From an uncultured Verrucomicrobiota bacterium (GTDB lineage: Bacteria > Verrucomicrobiota > Kiritimatiellia > RFP12 > UBA1067), in NCBI GenBank assembly GCA_945483525.1, contig CALYRV010000028.1:1-17761 (forward strand): a stretch of 17,761 bases of DNA, given 5' to 3'. Positions 6,906 through 14,759 of the stretch are shown one piece after another; position 1 is the stretch's first letter; every line of letters starts with the position of its first letter. The translations under genes were made by a program, and so were the position numbers. The notes beneath the pieces were generated by a model, which searched no databases, was not told the DNA's origin, and saw nothing but the letters and a program-made list of their open reading frames with translations.

Positions 6906-6986
6906 TCACCACACCTCGAATATCGAACCCTGCGGGACCGGGCGGACCGACGCTAATGTTCCCAGAAGCAGCGCGAGGACCTTCAT
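6906..6986 (-). CDS. 26-codon small ORF, hydrophobic peptide
   Basis: It reads MKVLALLLGTLASV and then a short Pro-containing tail ending IFEVW. There is one Lys after Met, a hydrophobic core and a small-residue region, so it looks like a signal peptide or a tiny membrane protein. It has a strong Shine-Dalgarno, GGAGG (complement of 6992-6996), 5 nt before its ATG, placed directly after the cca stop. Its own stop is followed one nucleotide later by the HAD GTG start, so it fills the 93-bp gap almost exactly. It may be a real small protein, a leader coupling translation into the HAD gene, or the stump of a lost exported protein. No homology is claimed. Confidence 0.45.
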   Translation of the reverse strand: MKVLALLLGTLASVRPVPQGSIFEVW

Positions 6987-6997
6987 CTTCTCCTCCG

Positions 6998-8461
6998 TCA
7001 GCGGACAAGCCGGCGCAGAAACGCGAGGCCGGACTCGAGATCCGAGAACTCGCCGTCCAGCTGGGCTTCGAAACAGCGGTCGAGAATGCGCTTGAAGTCC
7101 GGTCCAGGCTTCATTCCGAACTCGACCAGATGCCGTCCCATCACGATCGGCTTAGGCGCCGAAGCCTCGATCTCGAGCCGACGGGCCTGCTCGGCGAGCC
7201 ACAGATACGAGGTCGGATCGCGCGGAACCGGCGGCCGTCCGGCGTCATCTGCCGCGGCGACACGGCAGAGGCGGTCAATGCGGACCACCTTCGCCGCGAG
7301 ACGGCGGATTGCGCCGTCGGACGACTGGTCACGCCACATCGCGAACGGACGCATATGCATCCTCACAAGCGGCGGCACCTCCTTCAACAGCCGGTCCTCG
7401 TTCGTAAGCCGCCGCAGGAATGACAGCGTCGGCTCGACCCCTGCCTCGTCGTGTCCAAGCGAACGGATACGCTTCTTGACCGGATCATAGCGCGAGCAGA
7501 GGGGCTTGCCGAAATCGTGACAGAGGACGGCGAGACCGACGATGAGGTCCTCCTCTGGAGAATTATGAAGTATGCCTAATTCCTCATTTCTCGCTCTTTC
7601 CTGCCGCTCTGCGGCAAAGGCGTCGAGACAACAAAGCGTGTGATTCCAAACGTCACCTTCCGGATGCCACTCGGGAGCCTGTTCGCAACCGATGAGCGCT
7701 TCAAGCTCGGGATAATACCTCACCCATCCGACGTCCCGAAGGAAATTCAGTCCCTTGGAAATCCGTTTCCCCTGCAAGAGCAGCTTGGACCATTCGCCCA
7801 TCAGCCGCTCCTGAGCGAGCCCCTCCGGAGTCATCGAGCGGCATACCGCGACGGTCTCCGGCGCGGCAGTTAGATCGAACCTTGCGACGAACTGCATACC
7901 CCGGAGAACGCGCAGCGGATCCTCGCGGAAGTGTTCCGAAACATGGCGGAGGATTCCGCGCTCCAGGTCGGCGCGGCCGTTCCAGGGATCGATGACCTCA
8001 CCGGTAAGCGGATCCATGTATATCGCATTGACCGTGAAGTCGCGACGTGCAGAGGCCTCCTCTATCGGCAAGTGCGGATCATATTCGATCTCGAACGCAC
8101 GATGTCCCTCTCCGAGCTTCGTCTCCCGACGCGGCAACGCCACGTCAATGTCGTGTCCGTGCAGTTTGATGACGCCGAACGAAGCGCCGACGAGATTGAG
8201 ATCAAACTTCTTGGCGAGTGTGGACTTGAGCGTCTCCGGAGAAAGCCCATAGACCTCGATATCGAAATCCTTAGGAGCGGAAGGGATTCCGCATCCCCGG
8301 TTATTCTCGCCGTCACTACAACTGGGGGTGCGGAATCCATTCCGCTCCGCCAGAAGATGGTCGCGGACGCAGCCGCCGACCAGCAGCGCCCGTCCGCCAG
8401 CTTCCTTAACCAACTCCGCGACTTCGATGACGGCCTTATTCACGGATTCTGAACGTTTCAA
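6998..8461 (-). CDS. cca: CCA-adding enzyme (tRNA nucleotidyltransferase) with HD domain
   Basis: 487 residues, longer than E. coli Cca (412). It adds or repairs the 3' CCA of tRNAs. Nucleotidyltransferase motifs: LLVGGCVRD (27-34), DFD (65-67) as the metal-binding Asp pair, [10 protein letters not shown] (138-147), [17 protein letters not shown] (158-174) and EDPLRVLRG (180-188). The HD domain has His315-Asp316 in [10 protein letters not shown] and a later MHMRPF. Between VRD and DFD there are 30 residues where E. coli Cca has 8; the extra part (about 39-63) is encoded by a 75-bp palindrome. A second, AT-rich insertion lies at about 285-304, just before the HD motif. The start is TTG at 8461, chosen because AAGGAGG (complement of 8471-8477) sits 9 nt upstream; the nearest GTG (8443) is too far from it. 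It overlaps the ymdB-like gene by 26 bp. A poly(A)-polymerase role is an alternative. Confidence 0.92.
   Translation of the reverse strand: MKRSESVNKAVIEVAELVKEAGGRALLVGGCVRDHLLAERNGFRTPSCSDGENNRGCGIPSAPKDFDIEVYGLSPETLKSTLAKKFDLNLVGASFGVIKLHGHDIDVALPRRETKLGEGHRAFEIEYDPHLPIEEASARRDFTVNAIYMDPLTGEVIDPWNGRADLERGILRHVSEHFREDPLRVLRGMQFVARFDLTAAPETVAVCRSMTPEGLAQERLMGEWSKLLLQGKRISKGLNFLRDVGWVRYYPELEALIGCEQAPEWHPEGDVWNHTLCCLDAFAAERQERARNEELGILHNSPEEDLIVGLAVLCHDFGKPLCSRYDPVKKRIRSLGHDEAGVEPTLSFLRRLTNEDRLLKEVPPLVRMHMRPFAMWRDQSSDGAIRRLAAKVVRIDRLCRVAAADDAGRPPVPRDPTSYLWLAEQARRLEIEASAPKPIVMGRHLVEFGMKPGPDFKRILDRCFEAQLDGEFSDLESGLAFLRRLVR
7560..7582. repeat. AT-rich inverted pair inside the HD-domain insertion of cca
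   Basis: GAATTA (7560-7565) and TAATTC (7577-7582) are inverted copies, with CTC/GAG pairing possible just outside through a bulge. The stretch 7557-7605 is markedly AT-rich for this GC-rich gene and encodes a 15-20 residue segment (around residues 285-304) that family members do not need. It may be spacer-like DNA captured in frame. Confidence 0.4.
8274..8348. repeat. 75-bp palindromic element inserted in frame in cca
   Basis: The 25-bp arms at 8274-8298 and 8324-8348 are inverted copies with two mismatches, around a 25-bp loop (8299-8323). The outer part of each arm is itself nearly self-complementary: GCGGAATCCATTCCGC at 8331-8346 is a 7-bp stem with a 2-nt loop, and 8277-8292 forms a 6-bp stem. 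Total length is 25 codons and it stays open, encoding residues 39-63 of the enzyme between two active-site motifs. This arrangement is expected of a small palindromic mobile or REP-like element that spread into a permissive loop. Confidence 0.8.
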
Positions 8462-9209
8462 TTGACGACGCCTCCTTCGTCGCCAGATTGAATTCGACGA
8501 GTGCGCCTTCCATCGTGCAGGGACCGGTCGCGACCTCGAAGCGCGAAGGCATACCGGTGATGAACTTCTTCGTAACCGGCGCGAGATCCCTTCCTATCGA
8601 CGATATGTACGGACCGCACATGCCGAGATCGGTCAGGTACGCCGTCCCCTTCGGCAGCAGCATCGCGTCCGAGGTCTGAACGTGGGTATGCGTTCCAACC
8701 ACCGCCGTGACCCGTCCATCGAGATAATGCCCTAACGTATTCTTCTCGCTCGTGGCCTCGGCGTGGAAATCCACGAATACCGGCACATTCTTCGGGATCT
8801 CGGCAAGAACACGATCCATCGTCTTGAACGGACAATCGACCGGATTCATGAAGACTCGCCCCTGCACATTGACGACTGCGATCTGCCCCACCGGAAGATT
8901 CACAAGCGTCCATCCCTTGCCGGGACATTCAGAAGCATAATTCGCAGGGCGTACCAGATTCTCAACCTTGCCGATTTCACCCGCAAATTCCTTCTGTCCC
9001 CAGGTGTGATCGCCGAGCGTGATCACATCCGCCCCGAATCCAAACACTTCCTTGGCGAGCGCAGCGGTGATGCCACTCCCGGAGGCACAGTTCTCCGCAT
9101 TAACCACTACGATATCAATCCCCTTTTCAGCGCGGACCTTCTTTAAGTGCTTCTTCAGCATCTGACGCCCCGCCCCACCGACGACATCTCCCAACAGCAA
9201 CACCCTCAT
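8436..9209 (-). CDS. ymdB: YmdB/TIGR00282-type metallophosphodiesterase
   Basis: 257 residues from the ATG at 9209. This family contains a binuclear metal site, and B. subtilis YmdB is a 2',3'-cyclic nucleotide phosphodiesterase affecting RNA turnover and cell fate. Visible ligands: Asp8 in GDVVGG, Glu39-Asn40 in NAEN, Asp67-His68 in GDHTW, His149 in [10 protein letters not shown], and His174/His176 in GTHTHVQT. Position 67 is Asn in the B. subtilis protein (GNHTW), so the Asp is a substitution. An upstream in-frame start at 9290 is open but adds 27 residues of Cys/Ser-rich sequence unlike the family. The 9209 start overlaps the Sel1 stop as ATGA and has GGAGG (complement of 9214-9218) 4 nt upstream. 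It overlaps cca by 26 bp. The neighbours hisS and cca fit an RNA-related role. Confidence 0.92.
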   Translation of the reverse strand: MRVLLLGDVVGGAGRQMLKKHLKKVRAEKGIDIVVVNAENCASGSGITAALAKEVFGFGADVITLGDHTWGQKEFAGEIGKVENLVRPANYASECPGKGWTLVNLPVGQIAVVNVQGRVFMNPVDCPFKTMDRVLAEIPKNVPVFVDFHAEATSEKNTLGHYLDGRVTAVVGTHTHVQTSDAMLLPKGTAYLTDLGMCGPYISSIGRDLAPVTKKFITGMPSRFEVATGPCTMEGALVEFNLATKEASSIETFRIRE

Positions 9210-10315
9210 TTCGCCTCCATCTTCAAGGAATTTCGAACCCATTCCGCAGCTGCACGATCCCCAGACGCTGCACGAGCACGCATCTTCCACTCCAACGCCT
9301 TAACATGATCGACTCCAACTCCAGATCCCGATTCGTAGCAATCGGACAGATTGTTCATCGCCATCGGCAATCCCGCCTCCGCGCTCTTCCGGAACCATTC
9401 GAATGCAGCAACCTCATCCTTACCCACACCTACACCGCGTAGCAAACACATCCCATACATACACATTCCCTCTGGATGTTTCCGATCCTCAGACAGATAA
9501 CGGAGCAACTTCGCGGCGCCAACATGATCCTGTTTGACCCCCTCGCCAGACAAAAGTGCCTGCGCATAATTAAGAATCCCGTACTCATTGCGCATTTCCG
9601 CACTCTTATGGAACCAGGCTACAGACAACCTGAGATCCTTACGCACCAATACTCCGTCTCGAAAGAATCCACCCAAATTATTGATCGCCTCCGCGTGTCC
9701 CGCCTCGGCCGCAACCCGGAAACAGTCGAACGCCTTCTTACCATCCCGCGTACACCCGTATCCGTTCATGAGACAGACCCCGAGGTTGTAGAGGCCATTG
9801 ACATCACCTTGATCCGATGCGCGCTTGAAACACCCATACGCTTTACTACGAGCCTCCTCGGCGACAGCAGGCGAAATAGCGGCATCAGACTCCACCTCGG
9901 TCAGTCTTAGCGTGCCCAGCGCGTTAAGCGCCTGCACATTACCGCCAGAAGCCGCCCGCTCTAGCTGCCCAATATCGCCGCTTTCCATTGACAGCAGATA
10001 CAATGCCAACGGATTGCCGTTCGTTTCCGCCAACTTGCGAATCTTCTCACGAGACGCAAGATACTCCTCGCGTTGACGATCGCTCAGCCGAGCCGCTTCT
10101 GGCGCATTAACATCCCGAGAAAGGAGCGCGAGCACGAACCGTTGAAGCGCACGACCCTTCTCAGCATCTTCGCGCACTACGCGAGCCGCTTCCTCATATG
10201 CCCGCTGACTTCCGGCTGCGCGGGAGTTCAACAAACGGATAATCGCATTCGCACTCTTCTCAGAATCAGCGAAGAGCGTGGCGGCGAAAGCCGCGAGAAC
10301 GAACGCAAATATCAA
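9206..10315 (-). CDS. exported Sel1-repeat protein
   Basis: 369 residues. The N-terminus MIFAFVLAAFAATLFA is a good signal peptide, ending in a small-residue site before Asp17, so the protein should be secreted to the periplasm. From about residue 125 to 360 there are roughly six Sel1-like repeats of about 36 residues with the pattern A...L...Y..G.GV..D...A..W..KAAE.G (for example LYNLGVCLMNGYGCTRDGKK and GMCMYGMCLLRGVGVGKDE). Such repeats bind proteins and have no catalytic role. The start is TTG at 10315, overlapping the hisS stop (TTGA), without a clear Shine-Dalgarno, so translational coupling is likely. It also overlaps the ymdB-like gene by 4 bp. Why an exported scaffold sits between a tRNA synthetase and an RNA phosphodiesterase gene is unclear. 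Confidence 0.9.
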   Translation of the reverse strand: MIFAFVLAAFAATLFADSEKSANAIIRLLNSRAAGSQRAYEEAARVVREDAEKGRALQRFVLALLSRDVNAPEAARLSDRQREEYLASREKIRKLAETNGNPLALYLLSMESGDIGQLERAASGGNVQALNALGTLRLTEVESDAAISPAVAEEARSKAYGCFKRASDQGDVNGLYNLGVCLMNGYGCTRDGKKAFDCFRVAAEAGHAEAINNLGGFFRDGVLVRKDLRLSVAWFHKSAEMRNEYGILNYAQALLSGEGVKQDHVGAAKLLRYLSEDRKHPEGMCMYGMCLLRGVGVGKDEVAAFEWFRKSAEAGLPMAMNNLSDCYESGSGVGVDHVKALEWKMRARAASGDRAAAEWVRNSLKMEAK

Positions 10316-11544
10316 TCTAGGCTTAATTCGGACTCCTCACGAGTTTCAAGGTTCTTGATGCGAGCAACACCCATCTCAACATCGTCAGGACCGAGGAACA
10401 CGGCCTTGGCCGCACCGCTCTGATCCGCGTGCGAAAAGAATTTCTTTGGCTTCTGATTCTTAAGCGACAGGTTAACGATCTCACCTTCCTTACGAAGCTT
10501 CGCGGCAAGTTTCACCGCCGCATCGCGCTGTTCGGGGAACATGAAGCCGACGGCTACGCCCTTCTTGGCGGCCGCGGCATTTTCGCCGAGGCGCGACTTC
10601 AAAAGTTCGGTAACGACGACATCGCCAAAACCGAGACCAACCGCCGAAGTGGGCTCTCCGCCGATCGTCGTAAGCAAATTGTCGTAACGCCCGCCACCGA
10701 AGATCGCACGGAACTCGCCAGCGGTGTCAAAGCACTCGAAAACAATACCCGTATAGTAGGAGAGCCCACGGATGACAGAGATGTCGAACTGAAGGCAATC
10801 AGCGAAACCGGCAATCTCGGCAAGACGGAAGAGCTCGCAGAGCTCGGGACACGCCTCGTACGACTTCGTCTCCATGATCGCGAACGTCGCCTTCACCTCG
10901 TCATCGGTCAGCCCGCCGTCCTTTAGCATTGCGGCGATCTCTTCGTCGGGCATTTTGCCGCGCTTATCAAGCGCGAGGAAAACCTGGGCGTGCTTCTCTG
11001 CGGCAATGCCGCTCTGCGCGAGCAGCTCGCCTAAGAACTTGCGCGAAGAGACATGAACCTTAAAATCCTTCGACGAGAGACCCATTCGGCGGAGCGCATC
11101 ACAAGCGGCACCGATCACCTCGACCTCGGCGAGAATCGAATCCTCGCCGATGATGTCTACATTCCACTGATAGTGTTCGCGCTTACGGCCCTTGGTCATG
11201 CGTTCATAGCGGAAGCACTGCGCAATCGTCGTCCATTTGAGCGGGAATGAAAGCTCCTTCTGGCGCTGCGCCACCATTCTAGCAAGCGTAGGCGTCATTT
11301 CTGCACGGAGCGCGATATGACGCTCAGACTTGTCGAAGAAGTGGTAGATCTGCTCTCCGACCTCTTCGCCAGCCTTGCGGGCGAGGAGCTCGTAACTCTC
11401 AACCACGCAACTGTCATAAGGCTGAAAACCAGCGGCCTCGCCGGCCGCACGAAACGCGTCGAACACCTTATTGCGCCACACCATGTCCTCGGGATAGAAA
11501 TCCCGCATGCCGCGCGGAGCCTCGAACGAAATCTTATCCGCCAT
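10312..11544 (-). CDS. hisS: histidyl-tRNA synthetase
   Basis: 410 residues, a class II synthetase that charges tRNA-His in the cytoplasm. Motifs: APRGMRDFYPED (9-20) at the N-terminus, RAEMTPTLARM (80-90), motif 2 FRYERMTKGRKREHYQWNVD (111-130), the histidine-binding RGLSYYTGIVFE (259-270), and motif 3 GGGRYDNL (283-290). The C-terminal anticodon-binding domain covers about 325-410. Motif 2 has the R.REHYQWN form rather than the R.RQFHQ form of E. coli HisRS, a type I associate with plant-organelle and some PVC-like bacterial enzymes. The start is ATG at 11544; no Shine-Dalgarno is visible and the upstream 42 bp are AT-rich. It heads the tightly packed hisS-Sel1-ymdB-cca-HAD cluster, overlapping the Sel1 gene by 4 bp. 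Confidence 0.97.
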   Translation of the reverse strand: MADKISFEAPRGMRDFYPEDMVWRNKVFDAFRAAGEAAGFQPYDSCVVESYELLARKAGEEVGEQIYHFFDKSERHIALRAEMTPTLARMVAQRQKELSFPLKWTTIAQCFRYERMTKGRKREHYQWNVDIIGEDSILAEVEVIGAACDALRRMGLSSKDFKVHVSSRKFLGELLAQSGIAAEKHAQVFLALDKRGKMPDEEIAAMLKDGGLTDDEVKATFAIMETKSYEACPELCELFRLAEIAGFADCLQFDISVIRGLSYYTGIVFECFDTAGEFRAIFGGGRYDNLLTTIGGEPTSAVGLGFGDVVVTELLKSRLGENAAAAKKGVAVGFMFPEQRDAAVKLAAKLRKEGEIVNLSLKNQKPKKFFSHADQSGAAKAVFLGPDDVEMGVARIKNLETREESELSLD

Positions 11545-11586
11545 TGAAATTATGAATAAAGAATTAAGAAATGCGAAATATTACTT
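11545..11586 (-). promoter_or_regulatory. AT-rich gap before hisS, possible promoter
   Basis: This 42-bp gap between the icd stop and the hisS start is strongly AT-rich compared with its neighbours. Reading the minus strand it contains CATAAT (complement of 11550-11555) 5 nt before the ATG, a poor and very close -10 candidate, and no Shine-Dalgarno. It could give a leaderless transcript, but the evidence is weaker than for the three TGNTATAAT boxes. Confidence 0.3.
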
Positions 11587-12810
11587 TTACATCGCAGCAG
11601 CAAGAGCCGCGCCGAACTCCGAACACTTGACCTCCTTCGCGTCCGTCATCTGGCGGGCGAAATCGTAAGTGACGGTCTTCGCGGCAATGACCTTATCCAT
11701 CGCCGCTATGATCTTGTCGGCAGCCTCGGTCCAGCCCATATAACGGAGCATCATCTCGCCCGAAAGGATAAGCGAACCGGGATTCACCTTGTCGAGATTG
11801 GCGTACTTGGGCGCGGTGCCATGGGTTGCCTCAAAGACGGCGACACCAGTCTGGTAATTGATGTTCGCACCCGGCGCGATGCCGATGCCGCCCACGGTCG
11901 CCGCGAGCGCGTCAGAAACGTAGTCGCCGTTGAGGTTCAGCGTCGCAATCACGTCGTATTCGGCAGGACGTGTCAGAATTTGCTGAAGAAATGCGTCGCA
12001 GATGCAGTCCTTGACCGTGATCATACGCCCGGTCTTCGGATTCTTGAACTCACACCACGGGCCCTTATCGATCAGCGTCGCGCCGTACTCTCGCTGCGCA
12101 AGCTTATATCCCCAGTCGCGGAACGCTCCTTCGGTGAACTTCTGAATATTTCCCTTATGGACGATCGTAACCGACTTGCGATCGTTCTCGATCGCGTAAT
12201 CAAGCGCCGCCTTGACGAGCCGCTCCGTACCTTCGAGCGAAACTGGCTTAATGCCGATCGAAGCCGTTTTCGGGAAACGAATCTTCTTCACCCCCATCTC
12301 GCCAAGGAGAAACGCCTTGACCTTCTCTACCTCGGGAGTGCCGTTCATCCACTCGATGCCAGCGTAAATATCCTCAGTGTTCTCGCGAAAGATCACCATG
12401 TCCGTAAGCTCGGGACGCTTCACCGGGGAAGGAACGCCCTTGAAATAACGCACCGGACGGAGACATACATAGAGATCAAGCTCCTGGCGCATCGCGACAT
12501 TGATCGAACGGATGCCGCCGCCGACAGGAGTGGTCAGCGGACCCTTGATTGAAACAAGGCAGTCGCGACAGACGTCGAGAGTAGCCTTCGGCAGCCATTC
12601 GCCAGTCTTGTTAAAAGCCTTCTCGCCTGCAAGGACTTCCTTCCACTCGATCTTGCGCTTACCACCGTAGGCCTTCTCTATCGCGGCATTCCAAACGGTC
12701 ATCGCAGCACGCGTAATATCAGGGCCCGTACCATCGCCCTCAATGAAAGGAATAATAGGATTCTCGGGAACATTAAGCTTCCCGCCAACCATAGTGATTT
12801 TTTCGCTCAT
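11587..12810 (-). CDS. icd: NADP-dependent isocitrate dehydrogenase
   Basis: 407 residues against 416 in E. coli Icd, to which it is closely similar. It oxidises isocitrate to 2-oxoglutarate in the TCA pathway and supplies NADPH and glutamate precursors. Visible signatures: [13 protein letters not shown] (20-32), [17 protein letters not shown] (93-109) with the substrate-binding, regulatory Ser102 (Ser113 in E. coli), the arginine-rich LRPVRYFKG (117-125), [19 protein letters not shown] with the metal-binding Asp pair, and [10 protein letters not shown]. The Lys-Tyr of that last motif and TYDFAR near the C-terminus match the NADP-selecting residues of E. coli Icd (Lys344, Tyr345, Tyr391, Arg395). 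The start is ATG at 12810. No Shine-Dalgarno is seen, but a TGATATAAT box ends 9 nt upstream, so it probably has its own near-leaderless promoter within the 21-bp gap after the GH127 gene. Confidence 0.97.
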   Translation of the reverse strand: MSEKITMVGGKLNVPENPIIPFIEGDGTGPDITRAAMTVWNAAIEKAYGGKRKIEWKEVLAGEKAFNKTGEWLPKATLDVCRDCLVSIKGPLTTPVGGGIRSINVAMRQELDLYVCLRPVRYFKGVPSPVKRPELTDMVIFRENTEDIYAGIEWMNGTPEVEKVKAFLLGEMGVKKIRFPKTASIGIKPVSLEGTERLVKAALDYAIENDRKSVTIVHKGNIQKFTEGAFRDWGYKLAQREYGATLIDKGPWCEFKNPKTGRMITVKDCICDAFLQQILTRPAEYDVIATLNLNGDYVSDALAATVGGIGIAPGANINYQTGVAVFEATHGTAPKYANLDKVNPGSLILSGEMMLRYMGWTEAADKIIAAMDKVIAAKTVTYDFARQMTDAKEVKCSEFGAALAAAM

Positions 12811-12819
12811 ATCTAAGGT

Positions 12820-12828
12820 ATTATATCA
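12820..12828 (-). promoter_or_regulatory. extended -10 promoter element of icd
   Basis: The minus strand reads TGATATAAT with 9 nt to the ATG at 12810, inside a gap of only 21 bp after the GH127 stop. The predicted leader is two or three nucleotides, matching the lack of a Shine-Dalgarno. No clear -35 box is seen. Confidence 0.6.
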
Positions 12829-12831
12829 AAT

Positions 12832-14718
12832 TCATTCGGCAATCGGGAAAACGCTGATACGAAGAGTCGTCTCTCCGATCGGAGCGAGCCGTTCGAGCAC
12901 CACCTTCTCCGCGCCTACAGGTTTCGGCGCCGGCACCCAGGGCGTACGCTCAGCATTGTAACCCGTTTCTGGCACCCAATCGGTCCGACGGAAAAGCGGC
13001 ACCGTCACAAACACGCTCGGACGCGACTTCCTACCGGAGTAAGAGATTTGGAAATCCGTAGAGTCCGACACATTCGGAAATACCGGCATCGCGTAATTCC
13101 ATGGACGTGCCGGCGTGAGATAATGCGCGGGGCATTCCTTTGAACACTTCTCCTCCCCTTCCGTTACAACCTCGTCATTCGCAGAGATTGGAAGCGCGAA
13201 GAGAATCGGTCCGCGATAAAGCGATATACCACCGGAATGACGTTCCTGGCGAAGCCGCATCGGAATCATAATACCATGCGACCAGGTCTCGCCGGCGCCA
13301 ATCTCGACCTCAACCGACCGCATTTCGGCCTTGCCGTCGTTCGCCCACGCCGGCATGCGATAATAAAGCACAAACCGAGTCGGTTTGTCGGACGTCGCCA
13401 CGAACTTTATTCCCCCGCTCCAGGGATAGTTTCCCTCTTCACGAATCTTCACCTTCGCACCGTTTTCCGCGACAAATGCAAACTCGCTGTTGCCGTAAAG
13501 CATCGCCGCGGGATTGTGTCCGGACCGATCCAACATCCACATGCGCGCGATGTAAGCGGGCGCCATGCGATGGACATTGCCCGCGCAGCATTCGGTGTCG
13601 CAGCCAGGACGGTACGCCTGACGCGTAAGACCGACCTCGCCGAAGCCCGGATGCCCAGTATTGCGCGAAGCGAACACCTGATTCGGAGAGGAGAAATACT
13701 GTACCGCCTTGAAATCCTCGGTCACCGCGGCCGGAGCAGCATTAAAGAAGATCCGCTCGATTCTATCCGCCCAAACCGCATCACCAGTCGCCATCAGCAG
13801 GTAGCCGAAGGTCCACATATGATCGGTGATGTCACAGGTCTCGTGAATCATGAGTCCGCCATGATCCCAGAGCGGCTTGTCTTTCGGACTCTGCGTCTTG
13901 TCCGCGTTGCCGCCGTAACCCTCTTCGCTCGAAGGCACGCCGTCCGCGAGTTCGTTGAAATGCATCACCTGTTCGAAAAAGGTGACGGAATCCTTCAGCT
14001 GCTGCTTGTCGCCGGTAACGAGGTAGTAGAGGCACGGAAGCTTGCCTTCTTCCGCCGCCGTCACGCCATGAGATTCTATCGGATCCCAGATCTGACGCGG
14101 ACGCGAAAGCTGACGCCACGGCCACGGATATTTCGCGGTATGCGCCTTGAGCTGTTCGATCCACTTCTCGTCACCGGTCTTGCGGTAAAGGAAAAGATCG
14201 GCTTCGGCTGTACACATCGCGCGCCCTTCCGCGTTCGTGACCGCGAGCGAATTGGCGGCGAGGGCATCAAGAATGCGCTTGTCGCCGGTAAGTTCGTACT
14301 GCGCCATCATCGCACGGGCGAAAACGGCGTTCGCCCACGGATCGGTATCGTCATTACCGAAAAGGCCCGCCTTGTTACGCGTCGTGACCGCATACTCGAC
14401 CGAGTCGGCAAGCAGTTTTTTCAGCCGCGGATCGTCAAGATAGATACCGACGCGGCCGAGTCCGTCGACAAGATATCCCGCCTGTTCGTAAGGCCACCAG
14501 CGTGCGCGCCATGAGGGCATATATTCCGGCTGCGGAACCACGCCGGTCCACATGCAGGTGTCATACGGATAACCGGACACGGCATAATGCGTGCCGAGCC
14601 CGTCCCGCTGTCGCTCAATGAAGCTTCGAACCTCACCATCGGTAATTCTGATAGAAGAAATCGGAGTGTCTTGAAACGCTCCGAACCAGGCCACAGCCAA
14701 TAATGCTATCATATTCAT
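12832..14718 (-). CDS. exported GH127 (DUF1680) glycosidase, beta-L-arabinofuranosidase-like
   Basis: 628 residues. The N-terminus MNMIALLAVAWFGAFQ looks like a signal peptide. The body is a DUF1680/GH127 protein, a family that includes the beta-L-arabinofuranosidase HypBA1 of Bifidobacterium. The zinc/catalytic cysteine site of that enzyme (Glu338, Cys340, Cys417, Cys418) is matched here by ETC (Glu293, Cys295) and ECCAGNVHR (Cys377, Cys378), so the cysteine-glycosidase chemistry should be intact. An (alpha/alpha)-barrel spans about 30-400, and beta-sandwich domains follow to the end. The ETCD and CCAGN variants differ a little from HypBA1, so the sugar may not be L-arabinose. It begins 29 bp after glgA. 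An AT-rich TAAGATATAAG stretch just upstream of the ATG may hold a weak -10. Likely role: trimming plant or host-derived glycans in the periplasm or outside the cell. Confidence 0.92.
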   Translation of the reverse strand: MNMIALLAVAWFGAFQDTPISSIRITDGEVRSFIERQRDGLGTHYAVSGYPYDTCMWTGVVPQPEYMPSWRARWWPYEQAGYLVDGLGRVGIYLDDPRLKKLLADSVEYAVTTRNKAGLFGNDDTDPWANAVFARAMMAQYELTGDKRILDALAANSLAVTNAEGRAMCTAEADLFLYRKTGDEKWIEQLKAHTAKYPWPWRQLSRPRQIWDPIESHGVTAAEEGKLPCLYYLVTGDKQQLKDSVTFFEQVMHFNELADGVPSSEEGYGGNADKTQSPKDKPLWDHGGLMIHETCDITDHMWTFGYLLMATGDAVWADRIERIFFNAAPAAVTEDFKAVQYFSSPNQVFASRNTGHPGFGEVGLTRQAYRPGCDTECCAGNVHRMAPAYIARMWMLDRSGHNPAAMLYGNSEFAFVAENGAKVKIREEGNYPWSGGIKFVATSDKPTRFVLYYRMPAWANDGKAEMRSVEVEIGAGETWSHGIMIPMRLRQERHSGGISLYRGPILFALPISANDEVVTEGEEKCSKECPAHYLTPARPWNYAMPVFPNVSDSTDFQISYSGRKSRPSVFVTVPLFRRTDWVPETGYNAERTPWVPAPKPVGAEKVVLERLAPIGETTLRISVFPIAE

Positions 14719-14740
14719 ATCTTATATCTTACGCTGGCAG

Positions 14741-14759
14741 GCCGAGCTCAGGGCTCGGC
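14741..14759. repeat. short perfect hairpin spanning the glgA stop codon
   Basis: GCCGAGC (14741-14747) and GCTCGGC (14753-14759) form a 7-bp stem with loop TCAGG, which contains the glgA stop codon. It is GC-rich but no T-run follows on the minus strand, so it may be an mRNA 3'-end stabiliser or a weak terminator rather than a standard intrinsic one. Confidence 0.45.

Noticed and set aside
7921..7970. Second copy of the GGAGC...GGAATCC palindrome arm within cca
   Set aside because: The stretch resembles the arm in only a short GC-rich core, has no inverted partner, and encodes residues expected in the family, so the match is probably chance.
9210..9290. Longer start for the ymdB-like gene at 9290
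   Set aside because: It would add 27 Cys/Ser-rich residues not found in the family and overlap the Sel1 gene widely; the 9209 ATG has a GGAGG site and an ATGA overlap.
13237..14514. 425-codon plus-strand frame opposite the GH127 gene
   Set aside because: Arg/His-rich shadow of a gene with clear family motifs; no domain or ribosome binding site supports it.
14741..14759. Intrinsic terminator after glgA
   Set aside because: The stem is good but no run of T follows on the minus strand, so it was listed as a hairpin only.
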